From: Spirochaetes bacterium GWF1_51_8
Lineage (GTDB): Bacteria > Spirochaetota > Brevinematia > Brevinematales > GWF1-51-8
Reading direction: 5' to 3'
Assembly: GCA_001829415.1 (NCBI GenBank)
Contig: MIBE01000046.1
Location: 1 to 40,401 of the forward strand
Length of the DNA: 40,401 nt
The position numbers were made by a program, and so were the translations under genes. Shown one piece after another: positions 25,651 to 33,911 of the stretch. The stretch's first letter is position 1. Each line of letters begins with the position of its first letter. The notes under the pieces are model-generated. The model saw only the letters and a program-made list of their open reading frames with translations. It ran no database searches and was not told the DNA's origin.

Positions 25651-26682
25651 ATGGGATGCGGATGTAATAGCCCGGAGTGGATTGTCGGGATGCACAATAT
25701 CGGACTACGGAACATTCCACGTGTCTCGGGAAAACTTTCTTTCCGCGACCGTTTGGGCGCATTAAGGATGCGTCTTGGGATCGGACGGATGAAGTATTCC
25801 GTGCCGCCGGGTCTGTATACTATCGGGACGCCCGATGAAAACTCCGATGTTTTCGTCACCGCGAACTACAAGCTGAGTTTCGATAAACTCCGTGAGAGCC
25901 TCGACGGCATCTCCGCGTGGATCCTCGTTCTGGATACGAAGGGCATCAACGTCTGGTGCGCCGCCGGAAAGGGGACGTTCGGCACCGACGAGCTGACCGG
26001 CAGAATCCTTCGGACAGGCCTCGCGAAGATAGTCATGCATCGTAAGCTGATTCTTCCCCAGCTCGGCGCGGTGGGAGTTTCGGCGTATCAAGTCACCAAG
26101 GCCGCGGGATTTAAGATCGCCTACGGGCCGGTGCTCGCGAGGGATATCCCGGGCTATATCGCGAACGGTTACGAGAAGACGCCTGAGATGCGTGAAGTAA
26201 AATTCGGGTTTATCGACCGTCTGATCCTCACGCCGATAGAACTGAAAGCCGCGCTCATCCCCCTTTTGATCGGGTTGGCGGTTTATCTTACAGTCGCGTC
26301 CCTGCGCTCCGGGGTGTTCAAAGCCGAGTTCCTGATCGGGTTCCTGCCGTTCCTCGGCGCTCTTATTACCGGCGCGGTGTTAGTCCCCGTGTTACTGCCG
26401 TTCATTCCGGGCAAGGCGTTCTCGCTGAAAGGCTCGATCGCGGGACTTTTGTGGGCGGGGGCTTCGATTTGGATATTCAGGCCGGACTTCTGGACATCGC
26501 TGATCTACTTCCTGACTATCCCCGCGATTTCCGCGTTCCTCGCGATGAACTTCACCGGCGCGAGTACGTTCACCACCCTTTCCGGGGTCAAACTGGAAGT
26601 GCGGATCGTCACGCCGTTCGCGGCCGTCCTCTGCGCCGCCAGCCTCGCGCTCGGCATTTTACAGACTGTCAACGTCATCTAA
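25651..26682 (+). CDS. hgcA: Mercury methylation corrinoid protein HgcA
   Basis: HgcA carries a methyl group on a corrinoid and transfers it to Hg(II), producing methylmercury with HgcB. The 343 residues match the family length. The cap-helix signature is N100-V-W-C-A-A-G-K107; Cys103 is the residue expected to ligate cobalt. The corrinoid domain spans about 45-185 (IPPG-like VPPGLYTIGTPDENSDVFVT to AYGPVLARDIPGYI). About five membrane segments follow (197-218, 224-252, 260-276, 283-300, 318-343), the domain that separates HgcA from CdhD/AcsC-type corrinoid proteins. Unusual are two N-terminal cysteines (MGCGCNSPEW). The ribosome site of hgcB overlaps its stop. Confidence 0.95.
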   Translation: MGCGCNSPEWIVGMHNIGLRNIPRVSGKLSFRDRLGALRMRLGIGRMKYSVPPGLYTIGTPDENSDVFVTANYKLSFDKLRESLDGISAWILVLDTKGINVWCAAGKGTFGTDELTGRILRTGLAKIVMHRKLILPQLGAVGVSAYQVTKAAGFKIAYGPVLARDIPGYIANGYEKTPEMREVKFGFIDRLILTPIELKAALIPLLIGLAVYLTVASLRSGVFKAEFLIGFLPFLGALITGAVLVPVLLPFIPGKAFSLKGSIAGLLWAGASIWIFRPDFWTSLIYFLTIPAISAFLAMNFTGASTFTTLSGVKLEVRIVTPFAAVLCAASLALGILQTVNVI

Positions 26683-26693
26683 GGAGAAACCCG

Positions 26694-27083
26694 ATGAAAT
26701 TCACCTACCTGAAAAACGGCGAAAGCCTCGCGCTATCCGCGAATAGCTGTACCGGCTGCGGAACCTGTGTCGAGGTCTGCCCTCACGAGGTATTCGATAT
26801 CCGCGAGAAAAAAGCCGTAATCGTCAACCGGAATTACTGCATGGAATGCGGGGCTTGCGCTCTCAACTGTCCGGCAGGAGCGCTCGAGGTAAAAAGCGGA
26901 GTGGGATGCGCCGCCGCCGTGCTGAGCGGTCTCCTCAAGGGGAAAGAAGCCTCATGCGGCGGAGACGGGGATTCATCCTGCGGGTGCGACTCACAGGATG
27001 TGAGAAGTCCCGTGCTGACAGGACGTCAAGGAGCGGGACGATCCTCACAGGATGTGAGAAGCTCTTCCGGCGGGTGCTGTTGA
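26694..27083 (+). CDS. hgcB: Mercury methylation ferredoxin HgcB, with an insertion
   Basis: HgcB is a two-[4Fe-4S] ferredoxin that reduces the HgcA corrinoid and helps deliver Hg(II). The first cluster is C19-x2-C22-x2-C25-x3-C29-P, the second C49-M-E-C52-G-A-C55-x3-C59-P, the HgcB signature. Cys72 (GVGCAAAVL) matches the conserved extra cysteine, and the C-terminus GGCC has the vicinal pair (128, 129). At 129 residues it is longer than the roughly 95 of typical family members. The extra length is a cysteine-bearing linker (EASCGGDGDSSCGCD) plus an SQDVRS-type insertion at about 100-123 made of DNA palindromes. ATG 26694 follows AAGGAG directly at the hgcA stop. Confidence 0.94.
   Translation: MKFTYLKNGESLALSANSCTGCGTCVEVCPHEVFDIREKKAVIVNRNYCMECGACALNCPAGALEVKSGVGCAAAVLSGLLKGKEASCGGDGDSSCGCDSQDVRSPVLTGRQGAGRSSQDVRSSSGGCC
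26990..27058 (+). repeat. Palindromic insertion within hgcB
   Basis: Two identical hairpins CTCACAGGATGTGAG (26990-27004 and 27044-27058) flank a third with arms GTCCCG (27007-27012) and CGGGAC (27034-27039) and an inner TGAC/GTCA. The 17-base block TCACAGGATGTGAGAAG is repeated 54 bases apart. The insertion keeps the frame and encodes SQDVRSPVLTGRQGAGRSSQ and the following DVRS. Confidence 0.85.
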
Positions 27084-27136
27084 TTCCCTGAATTTTTCGT
27101 GCCTGTCAAACTTTTTCCCTATTATCGAACTCAAAT

Positions 27137-27165
27137 TTGAAAAATATGACGTTTGTCTCTATAAT
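27137..27165 (+). promoter_or_regulatory. Promoter of ahcY
   Basis: TTGAAA (27137-27142), 17 bases and a perfect TATAAT (27160-27165), about 40 bases before the ahcY start. It shows that ahcY can be transcribed apart from hgcAB. Confidence 0.75.
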
Positions 27166-27205
27166 ATTAGGCTTTATTATTATGAATAGGCGGCAGGAGA
27201 GAAAC

Positions 27206-28606
27206 ATGGATTACAAAGTAAAAGATATCGAACTGGCGGAATGGGGCAGAAAGGAAATCGAGATCGCGGAAAAAGAAATGCCGGGCTTAATGTCGGTACG
27301 TGAAAAGTACGGTAAGCTGAAACCGCTCAAGGGAGTGCGTATTTCCGGATCGCTCCACATGACGATCCAGACCGCGGTCCTCATAGAGACGTTAGCCGAA
27401 CTCGGCGCGGATATCCGTTGGTGCAGCTGTAATATATTCTCGACACAGGATCATGCCGCGGCCGCTATCGCGAAACGCGGTATCCCGGTGTTCGCGTGGA
27501 AGGGCGAATCCCTCGAAGAATACTGGTGGTGCACACGTCAGGCGCTCAACTTCCCCGGCGGTAAGGGCCCGGAGCTGGTTGTCGACGACGGCGGAGACAT
27601 CACCCTCCTCATCCATTGGGGATACAAGGCCGAAAAAGATCCGAGTTCCATCAAACGGACTCCCGGCAGTAAAGAAGAAGGGATTATCCTTCAATTGATC
27701 GAAACGATGCTGAAAGAAGAACCGAATAAATGGACGGCCACGGTGAAGGACTGGAAAGGTGTTTCCGAAGAAACCACCACCGGCGTCCACCGTCTGTATC
27801 AGATGATGGAAAAGGGCGAATTGCTCGTACCGGCAATCAACGTCAACGACTCGGTGACCAAGTCCAAGTTCGACAATCTTTACGGGTGCCGCGAGTCGCT
27901 GGTCGACGGGATTAAGCGCGCGACCGATGTGATGATCGCGGGTAAGGTCGCGGTTGTCTGCGGATACGGCGATGTGGGTAAGGGTTCCGCCAAGTCGCTC
28001 CGCGGGCTGGGCGCACGTGTCATCGTGACCGAAATCGACCCCATCTGCGCGCTTCAGGCCGCGATGGAAGGCTACGAGGTCACGACTATCGAAGACACTC
28101 TCGGCGAAGGCGATATCTATGTCACTACCACCGGGAACTGCGAAGTCATCACGATCGACCATATGAAGAAGATGAAAGATCAGGCGATCGTCTGCAATAT
28201 CGGACATTTCGATAACGAGATTCAGGTCACACAGCTCGAAGACTTCCCCGGTATCAAGAAGCTCAATATCAAGCCCCAGGTCGACAAGTACACATTCCCC
28301 GACGGGCATGCGATTTTCCTGCTCGCGGAAGGCCGTCTCGTGAACCTCGGATGCGCCACCGGCCATCCCTCGTTCGTCATGTCGAACTCGTTCACGAACC
28401 AGACCCTCGCACAGCTCGACCTCTGGAAGAACAAGGACACCTATAAGCCCAACGTTTACCGCCTGTCGAAACAGCTCGACGAGGAAGTCGCGAGACTCCA
28501 TCTCGAGAAAATCGGCGTGAAGCTGACCAAGCTCAGCAAGAAGCAGGCCGACTATATCGGCGTTTCGCCCGACGGACCGTACAAGCCGGAGCATTATAGA
28601 TACTAA
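27206..28606 (+). CDS. ahcY: S-adenosylhomocysteine hydrolase (adenosylhomocysteinase)
   Basis: This NAD-dependent enzyme splits S-adenosylhomocysteine into adenosine and homocysteine, recycling the by-product of SAM methylations. It has 466 residues. Motifs are [16 protein letters not shown], the NAD-binding [35 protein letters not shown] and the C-terminal [11 protein letters not shown] that completes the partner subunit's cofactor site. The open frame starts at 27137, but ATG 27206 behind CAGGAGAGAAAC gives a normal N-terminus. It sits 122 bases after hgcB on the same strand; a link to mercury methylation is suggestive only. Confidence 0.96.
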   Translation: MDYKVKDIELAEWGRKEIEIAEKEMPGLMSVREKYGKLKPLKGVRISGSLHMTIQTAVLIETLAELGADIRWCSCNIFSTQDHAAAAIAKRGIPVFAWKGESLEEYWWCTRQALNFPGGKGPELVVDDGGDITLLIHWGYKAEKDPSSIKRTPGSKEEGIILQLIETMLKEEPNKWTATVKDWKGVSEETTTGVHRLYQMMEKGELLVPAINVNDSVTKSKFDNLYGCRESLVDGIKRATDVMIAGKVAVVCGYGDVGKGSAKSLRGLGARVIVTEIDPICALQAAMEGYEVTTIEDTLGEGDIYVTTTGNCEVITIDHMKKMKDQAIVCNIGHFDNEIQVTQLEDFPGIKKLNIKPQVDKYTFPDGHAIFLLAEGRLVNLGCATGHPSFVMSNSFTNQTLAQLDLWKNKDTYKPNVYRLSKQLDEEVARLHLEKIGVKLTKLSKKQADYIGVSPDGPYKPEHYRY

Positions 28607-28621
28607 AGCACCTTTTTTAAT

Positions 28622-29104
28622 ATGGAAAGTGTGTATATAGAAACCACAATACCGAGCTATTTGATCTCGAAATCGAACAGGGACATCGTAATACTTGGAC
28701 ACCAGATGATAACTCAAGAATGGTGGAATGAAAACCGTTTTGATTATCATCTATTTTCTTCTGAAATTGTGCTGGATGAAATAAAAAACGGTAATCCGGA
28801 AAATGCGCAAGAACGTTTTAATATCATGAAATCCATTCCATTATTGAGGTTTCATCCTGATATAAAATCACTCTTTTTCGAATACCAAAAACTATTTCAC
28901 TTTTCAGAGAAACAAAATGTTGATTTTTTACATATTTCTTATGCTGTCTATTATCAGATGGATTTTTTACTTACATGGAATTGTAAACACCTCGCTAATG
29001 CTCAAATACAGTCCCGTTTAAAAGCGTACAATAAAATTTTGGGATATAATACACCAATCATTTGTACCCCTGAAGAACTTATTGAACCAACATGGGAGGT
29101 CTAA
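28622..29104 (+). CDS. PIN-domain protein, probable toxin component
   Basis: The 160 residues begin MESVYIETTIPSYL, the first acidic strand of PIN-domain nucleases. Further conserved acids are seen in SEIVLDEI and NVDFLHISYA, followed by TWNCKHLANA. This fits the VapC-like subgroup of about 160 aa. It would cleave RNA when free of its partner. The gene is visibly AT-richer than ahcY and the propeller gene on either side, suggesting transfer. The ribosome site is weak. The partner gene starts one base after its stop. Confidence 0.8.
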   Translation: MESVYIETTIPSYLISKSNRDIVILGHQMITQEWWNENRFDYHLFSSEIVLDEIKNGNPENAQERFNIMKSIPLLRFHPDIKSLFFEYQKLFHFSEKQNVDFLHISYAVYYQMDFLLTWNCKHLANAQIQSRLKAYNKILGYNTPIICTPEELIEPTWEV

Positions 29105-29105
29105 T

Positions 29106-29273
29106 ATGCACAGTGACCCCATCGTCGATGAAGTCCGTTCCTCACGGGAGCGAATCGCCCGGGAATGCGGTTTCGATATTGATAGAATTATCGGCAGAAT
29201 CCAAGACTCCGAAGCCGAACTCGAAACCCAAGGATGGAAATTTTCATCCCCGGAACATACCGTAATAAAATAA
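29106..29273 (+). CDS. Small partner of the PIN protein, probable antitoxin
   Basis: The 55 residues (DPIVDEVRSSRERIARECGF, then DIDRIIGRIQ) are mostly helical and charged. The gene starts at ATG 29106 just after the PIN stop, behind GGGAGG. Small proteins beginning DPIV(D/E)EVR..R are commonly found next to PIN toxins of this type, from memory. There is no obvious DNA-binding domain, so it may act by binding the toxin. The order toxin then antitoxin is the reverse of classical vapBC. Confidence 0.7.
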   Translation: MHSDPIVDEVRSSRERIARECGFDIDRIIGRIQDSEAELETQGWKFSSPEHTVIK

Positions 29274-29363
29274 TTTCTTTATATCCACCTATCATAAAAA
29301 TCCTTGCGTTTAGACGGATTTCCTTTATACTATGTTTATCGTTATTCATATCGGGAGAATGAA

Positions 29364-30758
29364 ATGCGGATGTTCCTGACGGTTTTCCTGTTTTCCGTTT
29401 CTATCCTATCTATCGTCTCCTGCGACGACGAGACGCTGACGGTCGCGTGCTACGAATGGGCTTATTCCGTGGGCGGGCCGCAGGACGACCGTTTCTACGC
29501 AATCGCACAGCTCGCCGACGGGAGCTATGTGATCGCCGGCGAGAGCTGGTCGTTCGGCAATAAGAAGGCGAAGAGCGAGCTCATCCTCCTGAACCTGAAG
29601 GTCTCCGGCAAGACCAACTGGGTAAAACTGACCGGCGGGCCCGCGTTCGAGAAGGGTATGTCCGTCACACCTCTCAAGGACGGCGGCTTCATACTCGGCG
29701 GCGACACCACCTCCTACGGCTTCGGGCATCACAACCTCTGGCTCACCCGTTTCGATTCCAATTCCCTGCCCGTCTGGCAAAATATCTACAAAGGCCAGCT
29801 CGGCGATACGATCAGCGGGGTAATCCCCCTCGCCGACGGCGGAATGGCGGTCTGCGCGACGTCCGATTCGTTCGGCGCGGGCTTGCAGGACTACTGGCTA
29901 TTCCGGCTCGACGCGAACGGGATGACGAACTGGCAGAAGACGTTCGGCGGACGCGACAGCGATATCGCGGGCGGAGCGGCGGCGGGACGCGACGGCTCGT
30001 TCGTGATCGCCGGTAACGCCCGGTCGTTCGGGAGCGGTATCTGGGTAATCAAGATCAATCCCGACGGCACTTTGCGCTGGGAGAAGTACTATTCCGGCAA
30101 GGTCACCGATAACGCCAACTGTATCGCGGCGACCAAGGACGACGGCTTTATTATCGCGGGATACACATGGTCGTTCGGCACAGGCAGGAGCGATATGCTG
30201 GTCATCAAGATAGACAAACGTGGCGAACTGGTTTGGGAGAAATGTTTCGGCGGGCCGAAGAACGATGTCGCCTATGTGGTCATCGCTACGGCCGATAACG
30301 GGTGTATCGTCGCGGGGATCACCGAGTCGTTCGGCCTCGGCAAGACCGACGTGTGGATTTTGCGGCTGAGTTCGGCGGGCGACCTCGTCTGGCAGAAAAC
30401 GTTCGGCGGCGCGGGTTACGACTATGTCCACGGCGGGTGCGCCTCGTTCGATAAAGGCTTCGCCCTCGTCGGCTCGAGCGATTCGTTCGGCGCGGGCAAG
30501 TTCGACGCATGGGTGCTTAAGCTCAATATGAACGGTGAAATCTCCAACGAGACTTCCATGTCGCCCTCGAATACCAGTCCCGTTAAAGTCGTCATGCACC
30601 TGTCGTCCGCGTATGATAACGTATCCGAGCTTCTGAAGGGGCCGAAGATCGATATCATCATCAAGGGCGATTCGTTCGCGATGATCGAGGCGACGTCGAA
30701 CATCTATACCAATATCGCGATCCCGTTCATCCCGATCAAGCTGTCGCTGACACAGTAA
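29364..30758 (+). CDS. Seven-repeat beta-propeller lipoprotein
   Basis: The 464-residue lipoprotein has lipobox SIVSCD (Cys about 19). Seven repeats of about 50 residues follow, from about 32 to 395. Each carries a version of 'DGGFIIAGxTxSFGxGxxDxWLxKLDxxGxxxWQKTFGG' spread over the unit. Seven blades is a classical propeller number, so I infer a closed seven-bladed beta-propeller on the cell surface or in the periplasm. A short beta-rich tail (SPVKVVMHLSSAYDNVSELL) follows. The function is unknown; propellers usually bind proteins or sugars. ATG 29364 follows GGGAGA. The phosphatase at 30768 begins 9 bases later, so they may be co-transcribed. Confidence 0.83.
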   Translation: MRMFLTVFLFSVSILSIVSCDDETLTVACYEWAYSVGGPQDDRFYAIAQLADGSYVIAGESWSFGNKKAKSELILLNLKVSGKTNWVKLTGGPAFEKGMSVTPLKDGGFILGGDTTSYGFGHHNLWLTRFDSNSLPVWQNIYKGQLGDTISGVIPLADGGMAVCATSDSFGAGLQDYWLFRLDANGMTNWQKTFGGRDSDIAGGAAAGRDGSFVIAGNARSFGSGIWVIKINPDGTLRWEKYYSGKVTDNANCIAATKDDGFIIAGYTWSFGTGRSDMLVIKIDKRGELVWEKCFGGPKNDVAYVVIATADNGCIVAGITESFGLGKTDVWILRLSSAGDLVWQKTFGGAGYDYVHGGCASFDKGFALVGSSDSFGAGKFDAWVLKLNMNGEISNETSMSPSNTSPVKVVMHLSSAYDNVSELLKGPKIDIIIKGDSFAMIEATSNIYTNIAIPFIPIKLSLTQ

Positions 30759-30767
30759 GAGGCTGAT

Positions 30768-31403
30768 TTGAGAATATATTTTATCCGTCACGGCGAAAGC
30801 GAGGCAAATATCCAGCGCGTCTTCTCGAACAGGGATGTGAAGCACGACCTGACCGAAAAGGGGCGAACGCAGACCGAAGAACTCGCCGTGAGGCTGAACG
30901 GGATCAGTTTCGCTGGATTTTACACAAGCCCGGTCTACCGCGCGTTAAGAACGGCGGAAATCCTCAGGAACAGGCTCAATCTGCCGGAACCGTGTATCGA
31001 CGAAGGACTCCGCGAGTTCGATGTCGGTATCTTCGAGGGGCGCTCAGACGAGCAAAGCTGGATGGAGCATAAGACTCTTTGGGAAGACTGGCTTGTCCGG
31101 GGCGAATATGAAAAACGGCATCCCGAAGGGGAGAACCATTACGATATCCGTGAACGTTTCGGGAAGTGGCTGGACGCGGCCGCCGGGGAGTTCGGCAAAC
31201 GGGATGTCAACATCCTCGCGGTTACCCATGGGGCGCTCATGATGTGCGCCCTCCCGTTCGCGCTGAAGAACCTGACACCCGGATTTACTTTTAATCACTT
31301 GCTCTCCAATACGGCGATAGTGACCGCCGAGGAAAGAGAGGATGGTTTCTATTGCATGCAGTGGGATACGTTAAAGATAGAAACTGACGGGAGCGTGGTT
31401 TGA
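30768..31403 (+). CDS. Histidine phosphatase (phosphoglycerate mutase-like), copy 1
   Basis: The 211 residues start MRIYFIRHGESEAN, the RHG catalytic motif of the histidine phosphatase superfamily. FYTSPVYRALRTAEIL, a conserved acidic stretch (LREFDVGIFEG) and the second catalytic histidine in VTHGALM follow. The substrate cannot be told from sequence; members dephosphorylate sugars, cobamide intermediates or proteins. The start codon is TTG, behind AAGAGG. It overlaps copy 2 by four bases. Confidence 0.88.
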   Translation: MRIYFIRHGESEANIQRVFSNRDVKHDLTEKGRTQTEELAVRLNGISFAGFYTSPVYRALRTAEILRNRLNLPEPCIDEGLREFDVGIFEGRSDEQSWMEHKTLWEDWLVRGEYEKRHPEGENHYDIRERFGKWLDAAAGEFGKRDVNILAVTHGALMMCALPFALKNLTPGFTFNHLLSNTAIVTAEEREDGFYCMQWDTLKIETDGSVV

Positions 31404-32020
31404 AGTTCTATTTTATCCGTCACGGCGAAAGCGAGGCCAACGCGCTAAATTTACTTTCAAATTATATCACCTCCCCATACGGTTTGACCGATACCGGGCG
31501 GGGTCAGGCGGAAAACGCCGCTGAAAAAATCCGCGGGATCGCATTCGATGGTTTTTACACAAGCCCCCTCCCGCGCGCGATTGAAACCTCCGAGATCATC
31601 AGGACGATTAACGGGCTTCCCGTCTACCGGATAGACCGACGTCTTGCCGAATACGGTGTGGGCGAACTTGAAGATAAAGGCGATTCGGAGAGCTGGGCGC
31701 GCAACGAAGCGCTTTGGCGCGACTGGTTTACGCATGGGCAGACGGAAAGCCGTGTTCCGGGCGGGGAAAGCCTGGATGACATAATCGCCCGTATCAGAGA
31801 ATGGCTTGATGCAGTGAAAGCGGAATACGTTGACCCGGCCGCAAATATTCTCGCTGTTACCCACGGCGGTGTGATGAACGCGGCATTACCGTTCATCTTG
31901 GAGAACATCACGGGTGAGTTTTCGCACCGTTATCATATCAGGAACGGATCGCTCGTCGTCGCGGAAACATCCCCGGACGGCCTGCGCTGTAAGGTCTGGA
32001 ATAATGAGAAAATTGAATAA
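31400..32020 (+). CDS. Histidine phosphatase (phosphoglycerate mutase-like), copy 2
   Basis: The 206-residue paralogue of the preceding gene begins MKFYFIRHGESEANALN. It has FYTSPLPRAIETSEII, LAEYGVGELEDKG and VTHGGVMNAALPF. It also starts with TTG, which overlaps the upstream TGA (31401-31403), so the pair is translationally coupled. The two proteins align over their whole length but have diverged clearly, pointing to an old tandem duplication. panC starts 12 bases after the stop. Confidence 0.88.
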   Translation: MKFYFIRHGESEANALNLLSNYITSPYGLTDTGRGQAENAAEKIRGIAFDGFYTSPLPRAIETSEIIRTINGLPVYRIDRRLAEYGVGELEDKGDSESWARNEALWRDWFTHGQTESRVPGGESLDDIIARIREWLDAVKAEYVDPAANILAVTHGGVMNAALPFILENITGEFSHRYHIRNGSLVVAETSPDGLRCKVWNNEKIE

Positions 32021-32032
32021 CCGGAGGCCATT

Positions 32033-32881
32033 ATGCAAGTCGTCGAAACAATCCGTGAGATCCGCGAAATCTCGCGTAATATCTGCCTTTCCGGCAAAAA
32101 ACTCGGTTTTGTCCCGACAATGGGCGCGCTCCATGAGGGGCATATCAGCCTTGTAAAAAACTCCCGCGCGGAGAACGATTTCACGGCGGTCAGCATTTTC
32201 GTCAACCCGACGCAGTTCGCGCCGAACGAGGACTACGCCCAGTATCCGCGCACGTTCGATAACGATAAATCCCTGCTCGAGCAGGCTGGATGCGATTACC
32301 TGTTTTTCCCGTCGCCCGAGGAGATGTACGGACAGGCCGGCACACTGACATGGGTCACGGTCGATCTCCTGCCGAACCACCTCTGCGGCATCTCGCGCCC
32401 GAACCATTTCCGCGGCGTGACGACGGTAGTGGCTAAATTTCTCAATATCGTCCAGCCCGCGCGCGCCTACTTCGGACAAAAGGATTACCAGCAGACCGTG
32501 ATTATCCGCAGGATGGCCGCCGACCTGAATTTCACCTCCGAGATCCGCGTGATGCCGATAGTCCGTGAGACGGACGGCCTCGCGATGAGTTCGAGGAACC
32601 GTTACCTCACCCCCGCCGAACGGAAGAACTCGCTCGTGCTTGTCGAAACGCTCGATTACGGCGAAAAGCTGATCGCCGGCGGTGAAACGGACGCCCCGGC
32701 AATTGTCGGGAAGATGAAGAAGCTGATCGCGGAAAAGGTCCCGTCGGCGAAGATCGACTACGTGTCGGTCGTGCACCCGGAGACGCTGGAAGAACTGGGC
32801 GTCATCGACGGCAAATGCGTGATCGCGTTAGCAGTGTATATCGGTACGACAAGACTGATCGATAATGCGATAGTGGGATGA
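32033..32881 (+). CDS. panC: Pantothenate synthetase
   Basis: It joins pantoate and beta-alanine using ATP, the last step of pantothenate (vitamin B5) and hence coenzyme A synthesis. It has 282 residues, the family length. Motifs are FVPTMGALHEGHISLV (nucleotide-binding HxGH), FVNPTQFAPNEDYAQYPR, FRGVTTVVAKFLN, FGQKDYQQTVII, and MSSRNRYLT (KMSKS-like loop). CCGGAGG precedes ATG 32033. No panB or panD lies in the window. It ends a probable operon with the two histidine phosphatases. Confidence 0.96.
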   Translation: MQVVETIREIREISRNICLSGKKLGFVPTMGALHEGHISLVKNSRAENDFTAVSIFVNPTQFAPNEDYAQYPRTFDNDKSLLEQAGCDYLFFPSPEEMYGQAGTLTWVTVDLLPNHLCGISRPNHFRGVTTVVAKFLNIVQPARAYFGQKDYQQTVIIRRMAADLNFTSEIRVMPIVRETDGLAMSSRNRYLTPAERKNSLVLVETLDYGEKLIAGGETDAPAIVGKMKKLIAEKVPSAKIDYVSVVHPETLEELGVIDGKCVIALAVYIGTTRLIDNAIVG

Positions 32882-33115
32882 GATTTTAAAAGGAACGCTT
32901 TTAGAAACTGAATCTAGTGTTTTTAATCTCTTCTTGTTTTTTATATAATTCATTTGTCATGGTTTCTCTTGGATTTATCTTTGCGGTCATTCCCTAAAAT
33001 TCTTCAAAACACCCGAAAAAAGCTCTCTTCAATATAGGGTTTTTGTCTCCTCTCTGCGTTCTCCGCGTGAAATTCTTTTTTCCAAAAAAGTTTGCTGAGA
33101 AATATTCCTCGGCAA

Positions 33116-33151
33116 TACTTCGACTACGCTCAGTGCAAGGCTCGGGATGAC
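33116..33151. repeat. Intergenic repeat (CTTCGACTACGCTCAGTG type)
   Basis: It contains CTTCGACTACGCTCAGTG and GGATGAC, a short dispersed repeat type common in many bacterial genomes. The surrounding gap 32882-33165 also contains CTCTGCGTTCTCCGCGTGAA, another familiar intergenic piece, and no gene. Confidence 0.5.
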
Positions 33152-33165
33152 GTTCCTTAAAAACC

Positions 33166-33789
33166 CTACCCTCTTCTCTCCGCCTCGACAAGCATCTCCT
33201 GTAAAATATCGCGGTAGCCCTGGATGACGACGGTTTCGCCCGCGATCTGTTCGAACTCGCCGATCTCGTCCCGATCGACCATCCCCGGGACGACCGTGGT
33301 GCGGAAGGTGTGCGGAAGTCCGGATGTGCGGATGACGGCGATCGATCTCTCGATCCGTGTCAGGTCGAGGCCGGACAGCCCGGCTGTGGGCGCGTATTTC
33401 TGGAAAGTGTTTTTGATATCCATCGCGATATAGTCGATCACTCCGCGCCGGATGTACATCTGGAGTATCTCCGGCTCGTAGCCGTTAGTGTCGAGTTTGA
33501 CCTTGAGGCCGCGTTGTTTCAGCTTCTCGAAGAACGGCACGAGCTTGATGCCGTGAAGGGTAGGCTCGCCGCCGGTCACGCAGACTCCGCCGATCCGACC
33601 CGCGCGCGAGTCGAGGTATTCGAGGATTTCGCTCTCCTCGATATCCGGCGCTTCCCGGACACTCCCCGGATCGACAAGTCCCCAGTTGTGACACCACGGA
33701 CAGCGGAAATTACAGCCGCCCGTAAATACAGTCGCGGCGATTACACCCGGAAAGTCGATTAATGTGACTTTCTGGAGTCCTTTAAACAT
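33166..33789 (-). CDS. nrdG: Anaerobic ribonucleotide reductase activating enzyme (radical SAM)
   Basis: This radical-SAM enzyme generates the glycyl radical on the class III reductase. The 207 residues start MFKGLQKVTLIDFPGVIAAT. The iron-sulphur motif is CNFRCPWC (Cx3Cx2C) in TGGCNFRCPWCHNWG, followed by the SAM-binding VCVTGGEPTLHG. It resembles the NrdG2/pyruvate-formate-lyase-activase-like form of about 200-230 aa. It lies downstream of nrdD and the separate glycyl-radical ORF on the same strand, so substrate and activase are encoded together. Confidence 0.92.
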   Translation of the reverse strand: MFKGLQKVTLIDFPGVIAATVFTGGCNFRCPWCHNWGLVDPGSVREAPDIEESEILEYLDSRAGRIGGVCVTGGEPTLHGIKLVPFFEKLKQRGLKVKLDTNGYEPEILQMYIRRGVIDYIAMDIKNTFQKYAPTAGLSGLDLTRIERSIAVIRTSGLPHTFRTTVVPGMVDRDEIGEFEQIAGETVVIQGYRDILQEMLVEAERRG

Positions 33790-33911
33790 AGGATTGTTCC
33801 TGAATGAGTTTTACGATATGATGGAAAGCGGGTATGCCTTCCCGGAACCGCCCGCGCAAAGAATTCACCTTGCTCATTAGAGGGTGACGAGACTCCGCGC
33901 CGAAACCGAAG

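Noticed and set aside
25651..26682. Alternative call of acetyl-CoA synthase corrinoid subunit (CdhD/AcsC) for hgcA
   Set aside because: The membrane C-terminal domain, the NVWCAAGK motif and the adjacent HgcB-type ferredoxin fit HgcA instead.
27084..27205. S-adenosylhomocysteine riboswitch before ahcY
   Set aside because: The gap is short, mostly promoter, and shows no conserved pseudoknot-like structure.
32994..33191. Minus-strand frame of 65 codons between panC and nrdG
   Set aside because: It translates intergenic repeats (NFTRRTQR type peptide) and has no ribosome site.
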